Source: Aphanomyces cochlioides
Lineage: Eukaryota > Oomycota > Saprolegniomycetes > Saprolegniales > Verrucalvaceae
Assembly: GCA_019828595.1 (NCBI GenBank)
Contig: JAHQRK010000013.1
Location: 372,001 to 436,000, forward strand
Length of the DNA stretch: 64,000 nucleotides
Reading direction: 5' to 3'
Shown here: in pieces, positions 30,487 through 41,998 of the stretch
Numbering within the stretch: the first letter of the stretch is position 1
Layout: every line of letters begins with the position of its first letter
Program-made: the position numbers and the translations under genes
Notes under the pieces: model-generated
Told to the model about the DNA's origin: nothing
Databases searched by the model: none
What the model saw: only the letters and a program-made list of their open reading frames with translations

Positions 30487-32070
30487 ATGAGAGTATTTTT
30501 GTGGATAATTCGTGGAATGACTTTGCGAAATCTGTCTATTGTTCCTACGATTCGTCAGTGTTTTGGAGTGTCAAGCCCGACAATTGACCGCTGTCGCCAG
30601 CGCTTTGCGAAGGGTCTTGTGGCAGCAAAGGAACACGGCAACCAGAAAAACAAAAATGCCTATGTGATCAATGTCCAGAAGGTCGTCGAATGGTTTGAGG
30701 CTTTTGCAAAACAAGTCGGCGAAGTCGTGCCAGTCAGAGTGCGAACAAAAACCACTTTGGACGGTGCTCTCTTAAAACAAGTCGCCTCAAAACTCTACAC
30801 TTTCCTGCCTTCGTATATGACTTGGAAATCAATATTGAACGAATACGAACAGTTCGTTGCTGCCGGCTTGGAACGAATTCGTCTGCCATCGGAGCGTTCC
30901 TTTCGGCGCATCGTTCAGCGCGAATGCAAGTCAATTCTTGTGCGATCGCCCCAAGCAAACGTCTGCGATGCTTGTACAGTATACAAGAACACTATGTCTA
31001 ATGCGATAGACGCCGAAGTATTTGCTTTGCATGTCCAAACAGCAAGGCAAATGAGGTATAAACATCATTTTGTTTGCCGCAACCTAATGTGTACGTGTAC
31101 CCTTATTAATAGGCATATTTACAACGAAGACTGCAGCAAAGCCTCCGAGTCTTATGATGTGTTGACCATGGATTATTCTCAAAATCTGACACTACCCAAT
31201 GCTGCCTCCACGCCGTCGCAATGGTATTTTTTGTCGCTTGTCAGTATCTCGGTGTTTGGCGTGTTTGATGTTGGCCTCTCTGAACAAACGAATTTCGTGT
31301 ACTCGGAGAAGGTTGGCGGCAAAGGCAGCAATGAAGTCATTTCTATGCTGAACAAGTATTTCCAGCAAAAATCTGTCCTTGATGGCAATAAGTCCTTAGC
31401 TCTGTATGCTGACAACTGCGGTGGCCAAAACAAGAACAATTATGTGATCAAGTTTTTGCTCATGGCAACGTTTACCTGAAGACTCCATCGCGTGGACTAC
31501 AACTTTTTTGTGAAGGGACATACTAAAAATTCGTGCAATCGTGGCTTTGGCCACACAAGAAAAAAGTTTTTGAAGACCGATTGCTGGACATTTGATCACA
31601 TTGTCCAGGTTGTTTAATCCTCGTCATCGTCAAACAACTGTGTGACCCTGGAAAATGAAGAGAAGCCGTTTTCCGACTACAAGCCAGTTGTCGACGAATT
31701 GTTTTCGAATCTTCAAGGCATTCAGAAGTATCAAATGTTCAGAATGCAAAGCAGCGGGCCTGGTGTTGTTGAATGCCGCCGCTACCCAAGCGACGAACCA
31801 AAAAGATTTGACCTCAGACGTACGTACGATGGAATTGTTGTTGACAGTGACCGAGCGCTAATGTTGTGGGAGCAAGCGCAAACTATAGACCGTCCCCGGT
31901 TCAATCCTGAGAAGGCTCGAGACTTGTACAAGAAGATTCGTCCATACGTGCCACTGCAATTTCGCAACTGCGGCTACTATGACAAGCCAAATGAGGTAGT
32001 GACCGAAGCTGCTAAACGAGTCAAACGAGCCAGAGTACAACAACAAAAGCGAAAGCGGGTTGATGATTAA
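30487..32070 (+). pseudogene. DUF7869-like putative transposase with two nonsense codons
   Basis: A single reading frame of 528 codons interrupted only by TGA at 31477-31479 and TAA at 31615-31617. The N-terminus has a helix-turn-helix-like segment (IRQCFGVSSPTIDRCRQRF) and a Cys cluster (NVCDACTVY, CRNLMCTCTL). The core reads TMDYSQNLTLPNAASTPSQW, GVFDVGLSEQTNFVYSEK, KGSNEVISMLNKYF and YADNCGGQNKNNYVIKF. After the first stop come HRVDYNFFVKGHTKNSCNRG and FGHTRKKF. From memory this is the layout of DUF7869 proteins, which look like RNase-H-fold transposases (D in DYSQ, D in ADNC, later H/D). Frame preservation indicates recent inactivation. The C-terminal basic tail ends VKRARVQQQKRKRVDD. Confidence 0.65.
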
Positions 32071-32617
32071 CTGAGCACTTGAACACGATGTATACTTGAT
32101 TCAATAAATGTTACTCAGCCAACAAACAAAATGATGTTTATTTGCTGACACGTCATACAAAATGATGGCTAACGAAACTTTAAAAAAAATTCATAAAAAA
32201 ATTTACCGGAAAAATCCGGTTATTTTTTTACTTTTGCTGTTTGAGCATCTTCCAGTACGTTTTAAGCCAATTGGACGCCAGAAATCGGTAGCTCATGGTG
32301 AAATAAAAAAAAATTGAAAAAATTGAAAGCCGCGGCAAGGCCGTCGCGCCGACAACCATATCTCAATAACCATGACGAGTTCTGGGGATATTAAACCGTC
32401 AAAATGTAGCTAAGATAACACTCTATCGCCTTGTATAGCTAACTCCAACTTCAACAAAACCCCTTAAGCATCATTTGGTCTGCTGGGGTCTCATATAACT
32501 CCTACATTTTCCGACTTTTGCATTCCAAACACCAGCAGCGAGAAAGTAGGACGGCAACACCTGGACCGCATACTGTACGACGAGCATCAAAATGCCAAGT
32601 TGGGTACTCTGAGCGAG
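32071..32617. other. Intergenic, no supported gene
   Basis: AT-rich with A/T homopolymers. No coding evidence. The sequence leads directly into the MITE at 32618. Confidence 0.45.
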
Positions 32618-33023
32618 GAGTAAATTCGTTTTAACTTGAGCACTATCCGGATGAAATTCGTTAACCCAACAATGTGTCGCTGCGCAATAACACTCGAGCA
32701 ACGCATTACTTCAATGGCAAAGCCTTTAATTGCGCGGAGGTTGTCAGAAATTCACGCAAAAATTGCACTCACTGGAGCAAAGTGGAGGTCGAGTGAAAAA
32801 ATTTCTGTGGGCGGATAACACGAAGGAGGGAGCCCCCACAGTGCACCAAAAAGGGTCTATACATTTTCTCTCATCAACCAGGAGGCAATTTGACCATAAG
32901 TGAGACCAGTTAATGGAACTATGTTGTTGCTCAAATTGAGTTAGGAGGCAGTCTAGTCTCGTGATTCGTAGAGACACAATGACGAATTTCATCCGGATAG
33001 TGTTCAGGTTGACGAATTTACTC
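32618..33023. mobile_element. MITE, GAGTAAATTCGT family, copy 3 (complete)
   Basis: 406 bp with terminal inverted repeats of about 45 bp: GAGTAAATTCGTTTTAACTT...CCGGATGAAATTCGT at the left and its complement at the right ending GACGAATTTACTC. Close to the inverse of 18819-19194 throughout. No coding capacity. Confidence 0.8.
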
Positions 33024-33203
33024 CCGAGGTATATAGGTTGAAGGACTGATTGAGGTACATTGGGTCCTGGATTTATCTGAAATACCTGACGATATCCGAA
33101 ATTCATGAACATGATATCCAAGATATCATCTGGCCAGATCACACTGAGTTTATTGGCTGTTATTCAAACCATAAAACAATACTGTTTCCAGAGAGAGGAC
33201 ACG

Positions 33204-35197
33204 ATGACCTCAGCAACACACAATGCCGCCGCACTCGACCTAGAAATGGAAATCGCTGAGACCACAACCTACAAGGAAATAGCTTCTGTGAAGCCGCTCA
33301 ATACGAAAAGAGCATATTGCTCAAAACAAAATGAGTTTCTGAACTGGTGTAAAGAGAAGGGATTCGAAGGACACAGCTGTTTCACTGTCACTGGGTCGAA
33401 ACTTCACCTATTTCTCTGTGACCGAGTTATAGGACGAGACAGAAGGAACTGTAGTGATACCGGGAAAGCCAAAACCATTGGATTTTCAACGTTAAAGCAG
33501 TATGTCAATGCCATTGTCAAGCTCTGGGAAGAACAGTGCCAAATGAAGGCTAACTCGAATCCACACCCCAGGACTCAAGTAATAAAAGATCTCCTCAAAC
33601 ACACCCAACACCTTGAAGATGATCGAAAGCGAGAGAATTTTGAGGATAGAGGAATCGGGACACCGCTCGATGGTTACACTACAACTGTGGAATTGATTAA
33701 TTTGTCCCGCAGCTTCTGGCTGCAAAAGCGAGATTTTGGTACTCATCTACGAAATTGGGTTTCTTTTACTCTAGCTCACTATTGTTTGCTTCGTGGTGAA
33801 TCGGTCCGAATGCTTGAACTTGCCGATCTGCAAAGTCAATTGTTGGATAATGAAGGTTTTACAGAGTGCATAGCGCTTGTGGCTGTGATGCGACAAGGCA
33901 AAACAAATCAACATGGTCGAATTGATATAGGTGGTTGCATCAGAAGCAAAGAAGTTGCTATTTGCCCCCACAGTGCCCTGGCTTTTTACTTTTTCTGAAG
34001 GTGGCATGTTGAGAATGAACCCTTTCCTTGTTTCAAAAAATCTGAAGATTGGTTTGGAATTAAAGTTCTTAAAACAGGAAATGATCTGACAAAGCAAATA
34101 TCGTATAGCGTCCACCACAAGGCAGTGTCCGAGGCGTTGTCGTCTGTCGGTTTGAATTCTCGCGCGAAAACGCACATTGGCCGAGGTTCCGGCGCTCGAA
34201 TGGCCGAAATTGGTGGCGCTAGCGAAAATCAAATTCGACGTTTGGGACGATGGAATAACCAGGCGATGAAAAATTGTTATCTTACCTCGTTGCCAAGAAA
34301 AGCCATGCGAGCTTTAGCTGGATTTGGTACAGAAAAAGGAAACTTCTATATTCAACGTGCTAAAGCCGTACCAAGGACAGAACATTCGAAATTGGTTTTT
34401 CCTTGGGCAACAGGTTGGTTGGAAAAATTGCAGAATAACGAATGTGATGTTACAATTGCTGCCCGTGGATTCTTGAATTTGATTCTTTATCTTCGAAATG
34501 TTGTTGTCCAAGATGCTCCACATTTGAAAAAGATTTATCCCAACTATCCTCTTTGGAAAAATGGCTTGTTCTTTACTCCAGAATACATAGAATTTGAAGA
34601 GCAGTATAAAGATGTCATGTGTGACGACATTGAACCAACTGAGCTGCAATTGAGCCGAGCAATGCCCCATCTCTCGAAGAAAATTGACGCGCTTCACAGT
34701 GATTTGGGATCATCTATAGAAATTTTGAGATCCGAGGTTAAAAAATTGTCCGAGCAGATACAAAGTCAACGACAATTTGAGAGTGATTTACGGCGTGGTT
34801 TGTGCTACATAAGGTTAGACTACAGCGACCCACAATTAAATACTCCTCAAAGCACTGAACCGACTGAAAACGTCAATCAAACGAATTTGCAATACTCAAT
34901 GATCATGGCGTCATTTCAGTCGTTGATTTATGGCGAGAGTGGACATGTGGCTTTGGGGAAAAGCCATCGATCAAGTACTTAGAAGAGTCACGAGGAACAC
35001 GGTGGTGTAGTCAAAATGAACGGTGATTTGTAAATCGTCGTCGAAAAATTATCCAGGCGATTGAAACTGTTGCAACTTCAAAGCAAATTGACTCAAGCCA
35101 AGTTGTCCAAATATTTGAAGTCTATCGTGTAAAAAACAAGAGATCTCTTGACTGGATGGCCAAGAACATTGACTGCGTATTGAGGGAGATTGTTTAA
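33204..35197 (+). pseudogene. Crypton tyrosine recombinase with GCR1_C-like C-terminus
   Basis: ATG at 33204 (MTSATHNAAALDLEMEIAE). An N-terminal helical core-binding-like region (LNTKRAYCSKQNEFLNWCKE) is followed by the recombinase catalytic domain. Visible are HYCLLRGESVRMLELADL (catalytic Arg), a later KTHIGRGSGARMAEIGG (H-x-x-R) and RRLGRWNNQAMKNCYLTSLP (the likely Tyr nucleophile). One in-frame TGA at 33996-33998 splits it, in the context FYFF-stop-RWHVE where a Trp codon would fit. After a coiled coil (SKKIDALHSDLGSSIEILR), a one-base shift near 34915 gives LWREWTCGFGEKPSIKYLEE and then RRRKIIQAIETVA. This Trp-rich, basic pattern is that of the GCR1_C DNA-binding domain of Cryptons. A second TGA is at 35024. 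Translation would then end at 35195. Confidence 0.75.
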
Positions 35198-35234
35198 AAA
35201 GACAAGCATAATGCACTGATATATTTGAATGAAA

Positions 35235-35882
35235 TTAAAGTTCTGAATTGTTCTTCACGATGCGCATTCCTCGACTGTAGGTTGTCAAAAGCTCTTGTCC
35301 GGCTTCCAAATTTTTGGTCATGACAACCCAAAGACATGGTCTTTTTGTCGGTGTAAACTCAAACTCGCAATTTTTTCTTTTTTTCTCACGATTGATGAAC
35401 GACCCAAGACCACAGCCATTTTTCGCTTTGTTGATACCTTGCATGTAGAGTTTTTTTTCCTTGTCCAAGCCAACGACGTAGCTTGGATCCTCGGGCTTTC
35501 CACGGACAATTTTTCCCGTATAGAATGTTACAATGTCCCCTTTCAGCAAATTTTCATTTGCAAAGACTCCAAAGCCAGAGTCAGGGATGGTAGATGCTTT
35601 CATGACAAGCAAGGGCTTGTCACAGCGGAGAGATCCCCTTTTGTAAGCAGTTTGATGCATGTAAAGCTTCGTGCGTTTGGCTGGAACTTTTTCATTTTGC
35701 TTCTGTCGAAACTTCTTTACATAATTCGTCCCCATGTCCTGTGTCGACGTTTTCGTCTTGATGCAGACTCCACGATGATGTCTGGAGACATGGGCGCGCA
35801 GTTTTGGCAGTGTGTCGTGAGTTGCCGGGCACTTGGGGCACAGATAGACCCCATCAACCATGGAAATCAAGGGCTTCGACAT
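35235..35882 (-). CDS. C2H2 zinc-finger/SET-domain protein
   Basis: Starting at MSKPLISMVDG (35882; the frame is open to an ATG at 35945) the product is 215 residues. It begins with a C2H2 finger, YLCPKCPATHDTLPKLRAHVSRHH, then a basic linker (KKFRQKQNEKVPAKRTK). A SET-like domain follows: TIPDSGFGVFANENLLKGD, IVTFYTGKIVRG, SFINREKKRKNCEFEF, KNLEAGQELLTTYSRGM. The usual N-H-x-x-x-P-N cofactor motif appears as F-I-N-R...K-N-C, so methyltransferase activity is uncertain. The frame is undamaged, unlike the neighbouring Crypton. The two genes end only 37 bp apart on opposite strands, so this may be a second gene of the same element or a host gene. Confidence 0.6.
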   Translation of the reverse strand: MSKPLISMVDGVYLCPKCPATHDTLPKLRAHVSRHHRGVCIKTKTSTQDMGTNYVKKFRQKQNEKVPAKRTKLYMHQTAYKRGSLRCDKPLLVMKASTIPDSGFGVFANENLLKGDIVTFYTGKIVRGKPEDPSYVVGLDKEKKLYMQGINKAKNGCGLGSFINREKKRKNCEFEFTPTKRPCLWVVMTKNLEAGQELLTTYSRGMRIVKNNSEL

Positions 35883-36119
35883 TGTTTCGAAACAAGACAA
35901 ATCAAAATTGATGGAGAAACATTCATAGGTAATTTTTTTTACCAATCATATACATTCTGGTTTTTATATAGTGAATTCAATACAAAACAGTCGTCACTTT
36001 TTGTGAAATGGAAAATATACCCAATCACAGCGCATTAATAAGCTTATATTGACCAATCAAAATATATTTAAATACGTCCAATCAGATAATGAAAAGCAGA
36101 AAATAGGGTATTCTTTCTA

Positions 36120-36150
36120 AGGACCAATTATATTAAATATAATTGGTCCT
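36120..36150. repeat. Perfect 31-bp palindrome
   Basis: AGGACCAATTATATT, A, AATATAATTGGTCCT. It lies in AT-rich DNA between the SET gene and the TA-flanked element copy. CCAATCA-type motifs are common around it. Confidence 0.65.
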
Positions 36151-36259
36151 ATTTTGAAATAGTGTAGGATTCAGGTCCGGACCCAATTGAATACTGACAA
36201 GATATCCATTAGATATCGAAGTTACTGCGATGAACGTTGCTGACAACAAGGAATTACTA

Positions 36260-37137
36260 CTACTCTGGTCCGAAATAATTGTCACATTTGACTTTTCAGT
36301 GGAGTTTCGTTGCTCCTCTTTGAGGAATTCTACATTTGATTGGTGCAAATGAAAGTGCTTAATCTCCTCTTTGATTGGATATATTTGATCAGGCGAAATT
36401 CATAGCTATGCAGGAGAAACAATGCGTCAAAGTTTGTCCTCTGATTCAAATTACAGAAAATCTTCCGCCAGTGAATCAAATCGCAATGAAACGCGGTCCC
36501 ACCGCACACACAAATAGATCACTTAGTCTCCGATATATTAATGATATTTTTGAGAGACTATCGATCAAGACGCTCAAATTCGATGCTCACAACTCAAACC
36601 GAATGGTCTGGCTCTAAGGCCCTTTTCCGGCGACCCTGTGAGCTCCTGCGTCCGTCCACGCATCACTGGAACATATTGAATAAGTTTGTATGCATTTGCA
36701 GGACCAAATATGGCGCATAGAGACGTGAGCAAAGCTAAATGTGATGAGGTCTCCAATATCGTTAGGTCATAAATGTATATTTACTATTTTGTATGCCAAT
36801 TTTATCTTTAATGAATAATACTTTAGTTTAAATATGCTAAAATTTGATAAATTCTTCGAACTATTTCATACTAAAACCAAGTTAACAAGAATTGTACTCC
36901 AAAAATATGCAATGTGACATTCTCCAGAATTCACAGAAAAATACTTGCGTTTTGAATGCATTTACAGAAAATCTGTCCTGAGTTTTCGTGAATATCAAAA
37001 GTAATTTCCATGATAGAAATATATATAACTTGATGTTTGTATGTAATAAAATAGTTTGACAGAAATGCATTTTGCGAGGAATGCACAGAAAGGTTTTTCT
37101 GTGGATGTGTAAGCCAATCAGACATCAAGAAAAGGAC
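36260..37137. mobile_element. Truncated copy of the CTACTCTGGTCC element
   Basis: Starts after a TA with CTACTCTGGTCCGAAAT and is nearly identical to 38998-39869. It loses homology after ...GGACAAAAAT, so the right terminal repeat is missing. Short identical ORFs within both copies (for example 36375 and 39101) are AT-rich and show no domain. Confidence 0.75.
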
Positions 37138-38283
37138 AAAAATGCTCTACGAGATGAGGTCGCCCTGCGAAGTCATTCAGAGTCATAGAGATTAAGTGCC
37201 ACCCCAGCATTTTTCACACAAACTTAGGTTAGTTTTCAGCCAATCAATTGAAAGAAAAATTATTTTTAGCCAATCATATCGTCTGGTTGATTTGCAGGCG
37301 ATTGGAAATATCGCCTGAAATAGGCAAATTTGGACGGAAATCACAATATATAACCTGTAAACAGACGACATTGGTTGACATGAAGTTGAATGCAAATCAC
37401 ATTCAAATCCCGCTTTCCCTCCTTGAGACTCGTGAGTGATATGTCTTGAACTCCAAAACCTTAATTCTCCAATTGTTGAGGGATGGATGTCCTCTTTTCA
37501 ATATATAGAGAGGGATGAAAGTCCCTCAAAATTTGATTTGAGGATTAAACCAATACAAACTTGAAGTAGTACCAGTACGATCCGAGATTATAAAAACGAG
37601 GGGGTTTATCCCTCAAGAAAGTGTAAACTGTCATGCTTAAGATTTGACTGCCGTTCGTTGCACAATGCTTTAAAGTAGATGGCTGTGCGTCGAGGGTCAT
37701 TCGACTAACTTCGTCAATAGATGGTTCCAGACAAAACAAACCTCATCCTTTCGAGTTTGACGTTATATAGCACATGATTAATCGACTTTTTTCAACGTCG
37801 CACGAGTGGGTATTTGTTTCCTGTCTTTGTCGCCCAGGCGCCAATGTTGCCGAGCATGGAATAATCCTCACATTGGCAGTTAGTATTCCTGTGGCATTGT
37901 AGATGTAGCATGACTCCTCAATATAAGATTTACAAGCACCTGCCTCGTAGGCTCAACAGGAGTGGATGCAACCACAGTTTTCTCGGCTGCCAACATGCAA
38001 GCTGTGGTTGCATCGTCTTCTGTTGAGCTGTGAATCCAGTTTTGAGCTAGTAAGTTGACATTGTTTGGTTATAGCAATAAGATAAGCTTGATTGATGGCC
38101 TTGTGTTTATTGTCCTTGACCTGTCTGGGACGGTGCTCCCTCTGACTTTATCATCAGCGTGGCGAGCCAGGCTAGTTTATTGACCTTTGTGTTCCCGACG
38201 TTGAAGAAAACGAAATATGATCGTGTTAGTTTGAATGAAAACACTTTCACAACTTAATCCCACGACCGTCCCACAAATTCCGA
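37138..38283. other. Intergenic, no supported gene
   Basis: Contains a 13-bp inverted repeat GATGCAACCACAG / CTGTGGTTGCATC near 37963-38014, within a larger imperfect inverted repeat framed by CTCAACAG and CTGTTGAG. No coding evidence. Confidence 0.45.
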
Positions 38284-38487
38284 CTATAAATAATTGATTG
38301 AAGGGTTTAGAAGGTTTAGGTCATTGGTCGATTTTTGTCTTTTTTTATGGGATTCTGTTGTTTCCTCTAAGTCTTTTTTTATTTTGTTGGATTCTTTGAT
38401 TGGCTCTATGTCCTTTTTATTTTCATTAATATCTTTGATTGGCTCCAAGTCATTTTTTGTTTTATCGGATTGTTTGATTGGCTCCAT
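38284..38487 (-). CDS. Short ORF with 13-residue EPIK repeats
   Basis: 67-residue frame with tandem 39-bp units reading EPIKQSDKTKNDL, EPIKDINENKKDI, EPIKESNKIKKDL and a diverged EETTESHKKRQKS. It may be a minisatellite that happens to be open, or the C-terminal end of a decayed repeat protein, because the frame also continues upstream a little (LLLDPYSEKDM). No domain and no clear start. Confidence 0.3.
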   Translation of the reverse strand: MEPIKQSDKTKNDLEPIKDINENKKDIEPIKESNKIKKDLEETTESHKKRQKSTNDLNLLNPSINYL

Positions 38488-38997
38488 GTCTTTTTCTGAA
38501 TACGGGTCTAAAAGTAGATATTTATATCCTGCTAAAATGTATATTTGTTCTTACCCAAGATAAAATATATTTTGTTTCCACAACTGAACTTTTAAAAATT
38601 AATATTTTCAAGAATCGGCGATGTCGACACAAAAGAGATCCACAGGTGCAGGCACACAAAAAACCAAAGGGCACAAGTAGCAAAGCAGCACAGCGTATAG
38701 TAGAATAAACCTCACAAACTCGACTTCTGTACGACAGCTCTGTAAGGTCGATTATCACCCTTCAAGGAATGTAAAGCCACTTGGTGTAAGATTATTGCTT
38801 TTAGCAACCTATCACAACCTCCAGTGCAATCACAAACAGTGAATTTAACGAGAACAGCTCTAATAACGTTAGTCTACGGTACTAGTCGCGTATGGAAAAT
38901 CACGAGTTTCCACCGGCCCTACGCACCAGCAGCTTGTGGGTGCACCAAAAACCAAATGAGATCAGATGGCTGTGCTGACTCCTGCTCAAACAATATA

Positions 38998-40546
38998 CTA
39001 CTCTGGTCCGAAATGATTGTCAATTGACTTTTTCGTTGGTCCTCTTTGAGGAATTCTACATTTGATTGGTGCAAATGAAAGTACTTTATCTCCTCTTTGA
39101 TTGGATCTATTTATTCAGGCGAAATTCATTGCCATGCAGGAGAAACAATGCTTCAAAGTTTGTCCTCTGATTAAAATTACAGAAAATCTTCCGCCAGTGA
39201 ATCAAATCGCAATGAAACGCGGTCCCACCGCACACACAAATAGATCACTTAGTCTCCGATATATTAATGGTATTTTTGAGAGACTATCGATCAAGACGCT
39301 CAAATTCGATGCTCACAACTCAAACCGAATGGTCTGGCTCTAAGGCCCTTTTCCGGCGACCCTGTGAGCTCCTGCGTCCGTCCACGCATCACTGGAACAT
39401 ATTGAATAAGTTTGTATGCATTTGCAGGACCAAATATGGCGCATAGAGACGTGAGCAAAGCTAAATGTGATGAGGTCTCCAATATCGTTAGGTCATAAAT
39501 GTATATTTACTATTTTGTATGCCAATTTTATCTTTAATGAATAATACTTTAGTTTAAATATGCTAAAATTTGATAAATTCTTCGAACTATTTCATACTAA
39601 AACCAAGTTAACAAGAATTGTACTCCAAAAATATGCAATGTGACATTCTCCAGAATTCACAGAAAAATACTTGCGTTTTGAATGCATTTACAGAAAATCT
39701 GTCCTGAGTTTTCGTGAATATCAAAAGTAATTTCCATGATAGAAATATATATAACTTGATGTTTGTATGTAATAAAATAGTTTGAAAGAAATGCATTTTG
39801 CGAGGAATGCACAGAAAGGTTTTTCTGTGGATGTGTAAGCCAATCAGACATCAAGAAAAGGACAAAAATAACAATGAAAAGAGATCACTTCTTTTGCATG
39901 CAGAATCGACGACGCACGTCGTGGTTTCATGATGGCAGATGCTCGAAGAAACCTCATTACGGAGGAGTCTAGAGTAAAGTAAACTTCAGGTGTCAACCAA
40001 ATCAAGAAATGGTGCTGCCTTACTGGCAAAAACGATCTACTTTAGCCATGCGTCAGTCGAAAGACTAGATAACAATCAATCTTTCTCTATTCTCTTTCAA
40101 CAACTTCTTAGAATCTAATGCATTTTCTTGAGTCTAAGAACGCTGAAGTCAGTTAATCCTGTAACACATGCCCATATACCTTTCCCGTTCTTTCTGAGGT
40201 TTGAACTCAACCACAAACCACTCTAGTATCGGGTACTCAAGAAAACGACAAGAAAAACAGCCAAACCATCACCCATCCATGCATATTCTTGAGTAACAAA
40301 GTTGCAAATCAGTTAATCTTGTAATACATGTCCATTATCGGGTTCTCTAACTTCAAGTCGTCCAAACCTCTTGGGTCTTGGACCTCCTTCTTGGATGCAA
40401 CATGAAAAGTGGAGTGTTCAATGTTCAAAGTTTTAAACCAATCAAGCTTCATTCTCAGCAAAATAGAGCATGATTGGTCTAAAATAACAAGACAATCATT
40501 TTTCTGTGAATTCCAAAGACAAGTCAATCATTTCGGACCAGAGTAG
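38998..40546. mobile_element. TA-flanked element with perfect 22-bp terminal inverted repeats
   Basis: 1,549 bp. The left end begins CTACTCTGGTCCGAAATGAT (38998-39019) and the right end (40525-40546) is its exact complement. Both are bordered by TA (38996-38997 and 40547-40548), the target of Tc1/mariner-type elements. There is no transposase, so it is non-autonomous. The left half is duplicated at 36260-37137; the right half (39870-40546) is unique in the window. Confidence 0.8.
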
Positions 40547-40548
40547 TA

Positions 40549-41998
40549 GCTATTTTAAAAATTAGTTCAATAGTTATTTAGTCCGACTATTACTTCGATA
40601 AAGTAAATTAAAAAGAATAGTAAACGTTTTTCGATTGAGTTAACTATTTAATCTTGACAACACTAGATAAAGTAAATTTTGAATTTAATTAAGCGAGTGG
40701 GACAGACAAGATGACAACAGGACAACTTCCTGACAAGCACCACCCAAATCTTCACCCTGACGCAGTCATGAGACTGCGAATATTCAGCCAACTTCACATC
40801 GGAATCGGCGGGTGCGGTGAAGGATATATGGCAGCGATTGTACGTACCTTCACCTCCTCTCATCACTAAAACTCTAAAGGTCCTCTCACTTGAATTTGGC
40901 TGTTTCCCCCCAAAATACGATGTGAACGCAAAGTTCATTGAGGGCCTGACTCTTCAGGGTGAGGGATCGTAATTAATCCTTTGGTTGGCTTGTCAAGTTG
41001 GAAGGCAAAGTCGTATTGAAACGACTCGAAGGCATTGAGAAGTTGCAACAAACGTGAGGGCAATCTCCTCGATAACACCTATCGTTTGTACGACAGGCCA
41101 CAACCTCACTGCATCTCAATAATCCAAGGTGTTTGCCCCTAGAGGTGGAATCGAAATCGCCCCCCCCGAGCTGCATGTGAAAACAGTGGGGGCTGTGCAG
41201 TATGGAGACAATATTTGATCAAGTTGATGGGCGTTTTTTCTTGGGAAGTCTATCGAATCGACAGTCTAATGCATGACGTTGGAAGATTCATGGAACTTTG
41301 GACAGCGATGGACCTCTCGAGCTGAAGGTCAGAGGAATAAATGAAGCTAATGACATTTCATAAAGAGCGAGTGCTCGATTCATAGCTTTCTCAACAAACG
41401 ACCGCTTTCAAGGCTGCGAAAACGTCTCGCTCATTGATTTATCTCTGTAAAACTTAGCCTGGCCATTGCGTACATTGTGTCATCTTCTAGCTCTTGGTAA
41501 CCTTGTCAATAGCAGTGATAAATGAAGAAATTTCACCACCCAAAGGAGTGCAAAGTGAGCATCTGGCGTGCATTAAGTAATGGTACTGAATAGAATCGAG
41601 TAGAAAGCACCTCTTTGAGCTGGACATTTCCATGTCGTTCCGTCATTTTCAGCCATGGCTTTCAAATTAAAGTCGAATCTCGATCGCGATGAGCGCCTAG
41701 CGCTGCATCGTTGTCGTCGTCATCTCTAGCTTGAGCGTGTTTTTCTCTCACTATCAGATCGGCCACCCAAACTCTGGTCGTCCAGTGTTGCCTCTGTCAC
41801 GCCCATGTCCAACAAAACGTGACCGCCGCCACGTTTGTAATTTGGCCTCGTGTATCGATCACCGACGTAACAGTGGGCAAACCAATGCCATGCTCGGCAG
41901 CTCGCATGTCTTTTCAAACCGAAGCCGTTGCGTACACGATGAAATCGCGCCGCTCGATGCCACATTTGTGAATCCCAAGTCAAGAACTCGATCGTGAA
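40549..41998. other. Intergenic, upstream of the Cys-rich membrane protein
   Basis: No gene supported. Open frames of up to 92 codons on the minus strand have no recognisable features. The 41700-41990 part is GC-richer and probably belongs to the upstream region of the 41999 gene. Confidence 0.45.

Noticed and set aside
38284..38487. CRISPR-like array from the 39-bp repeats
   Set aside because: Units are contiguous without spacers and encode a 13-residue peptide repeat; the genome is eukaryotic.
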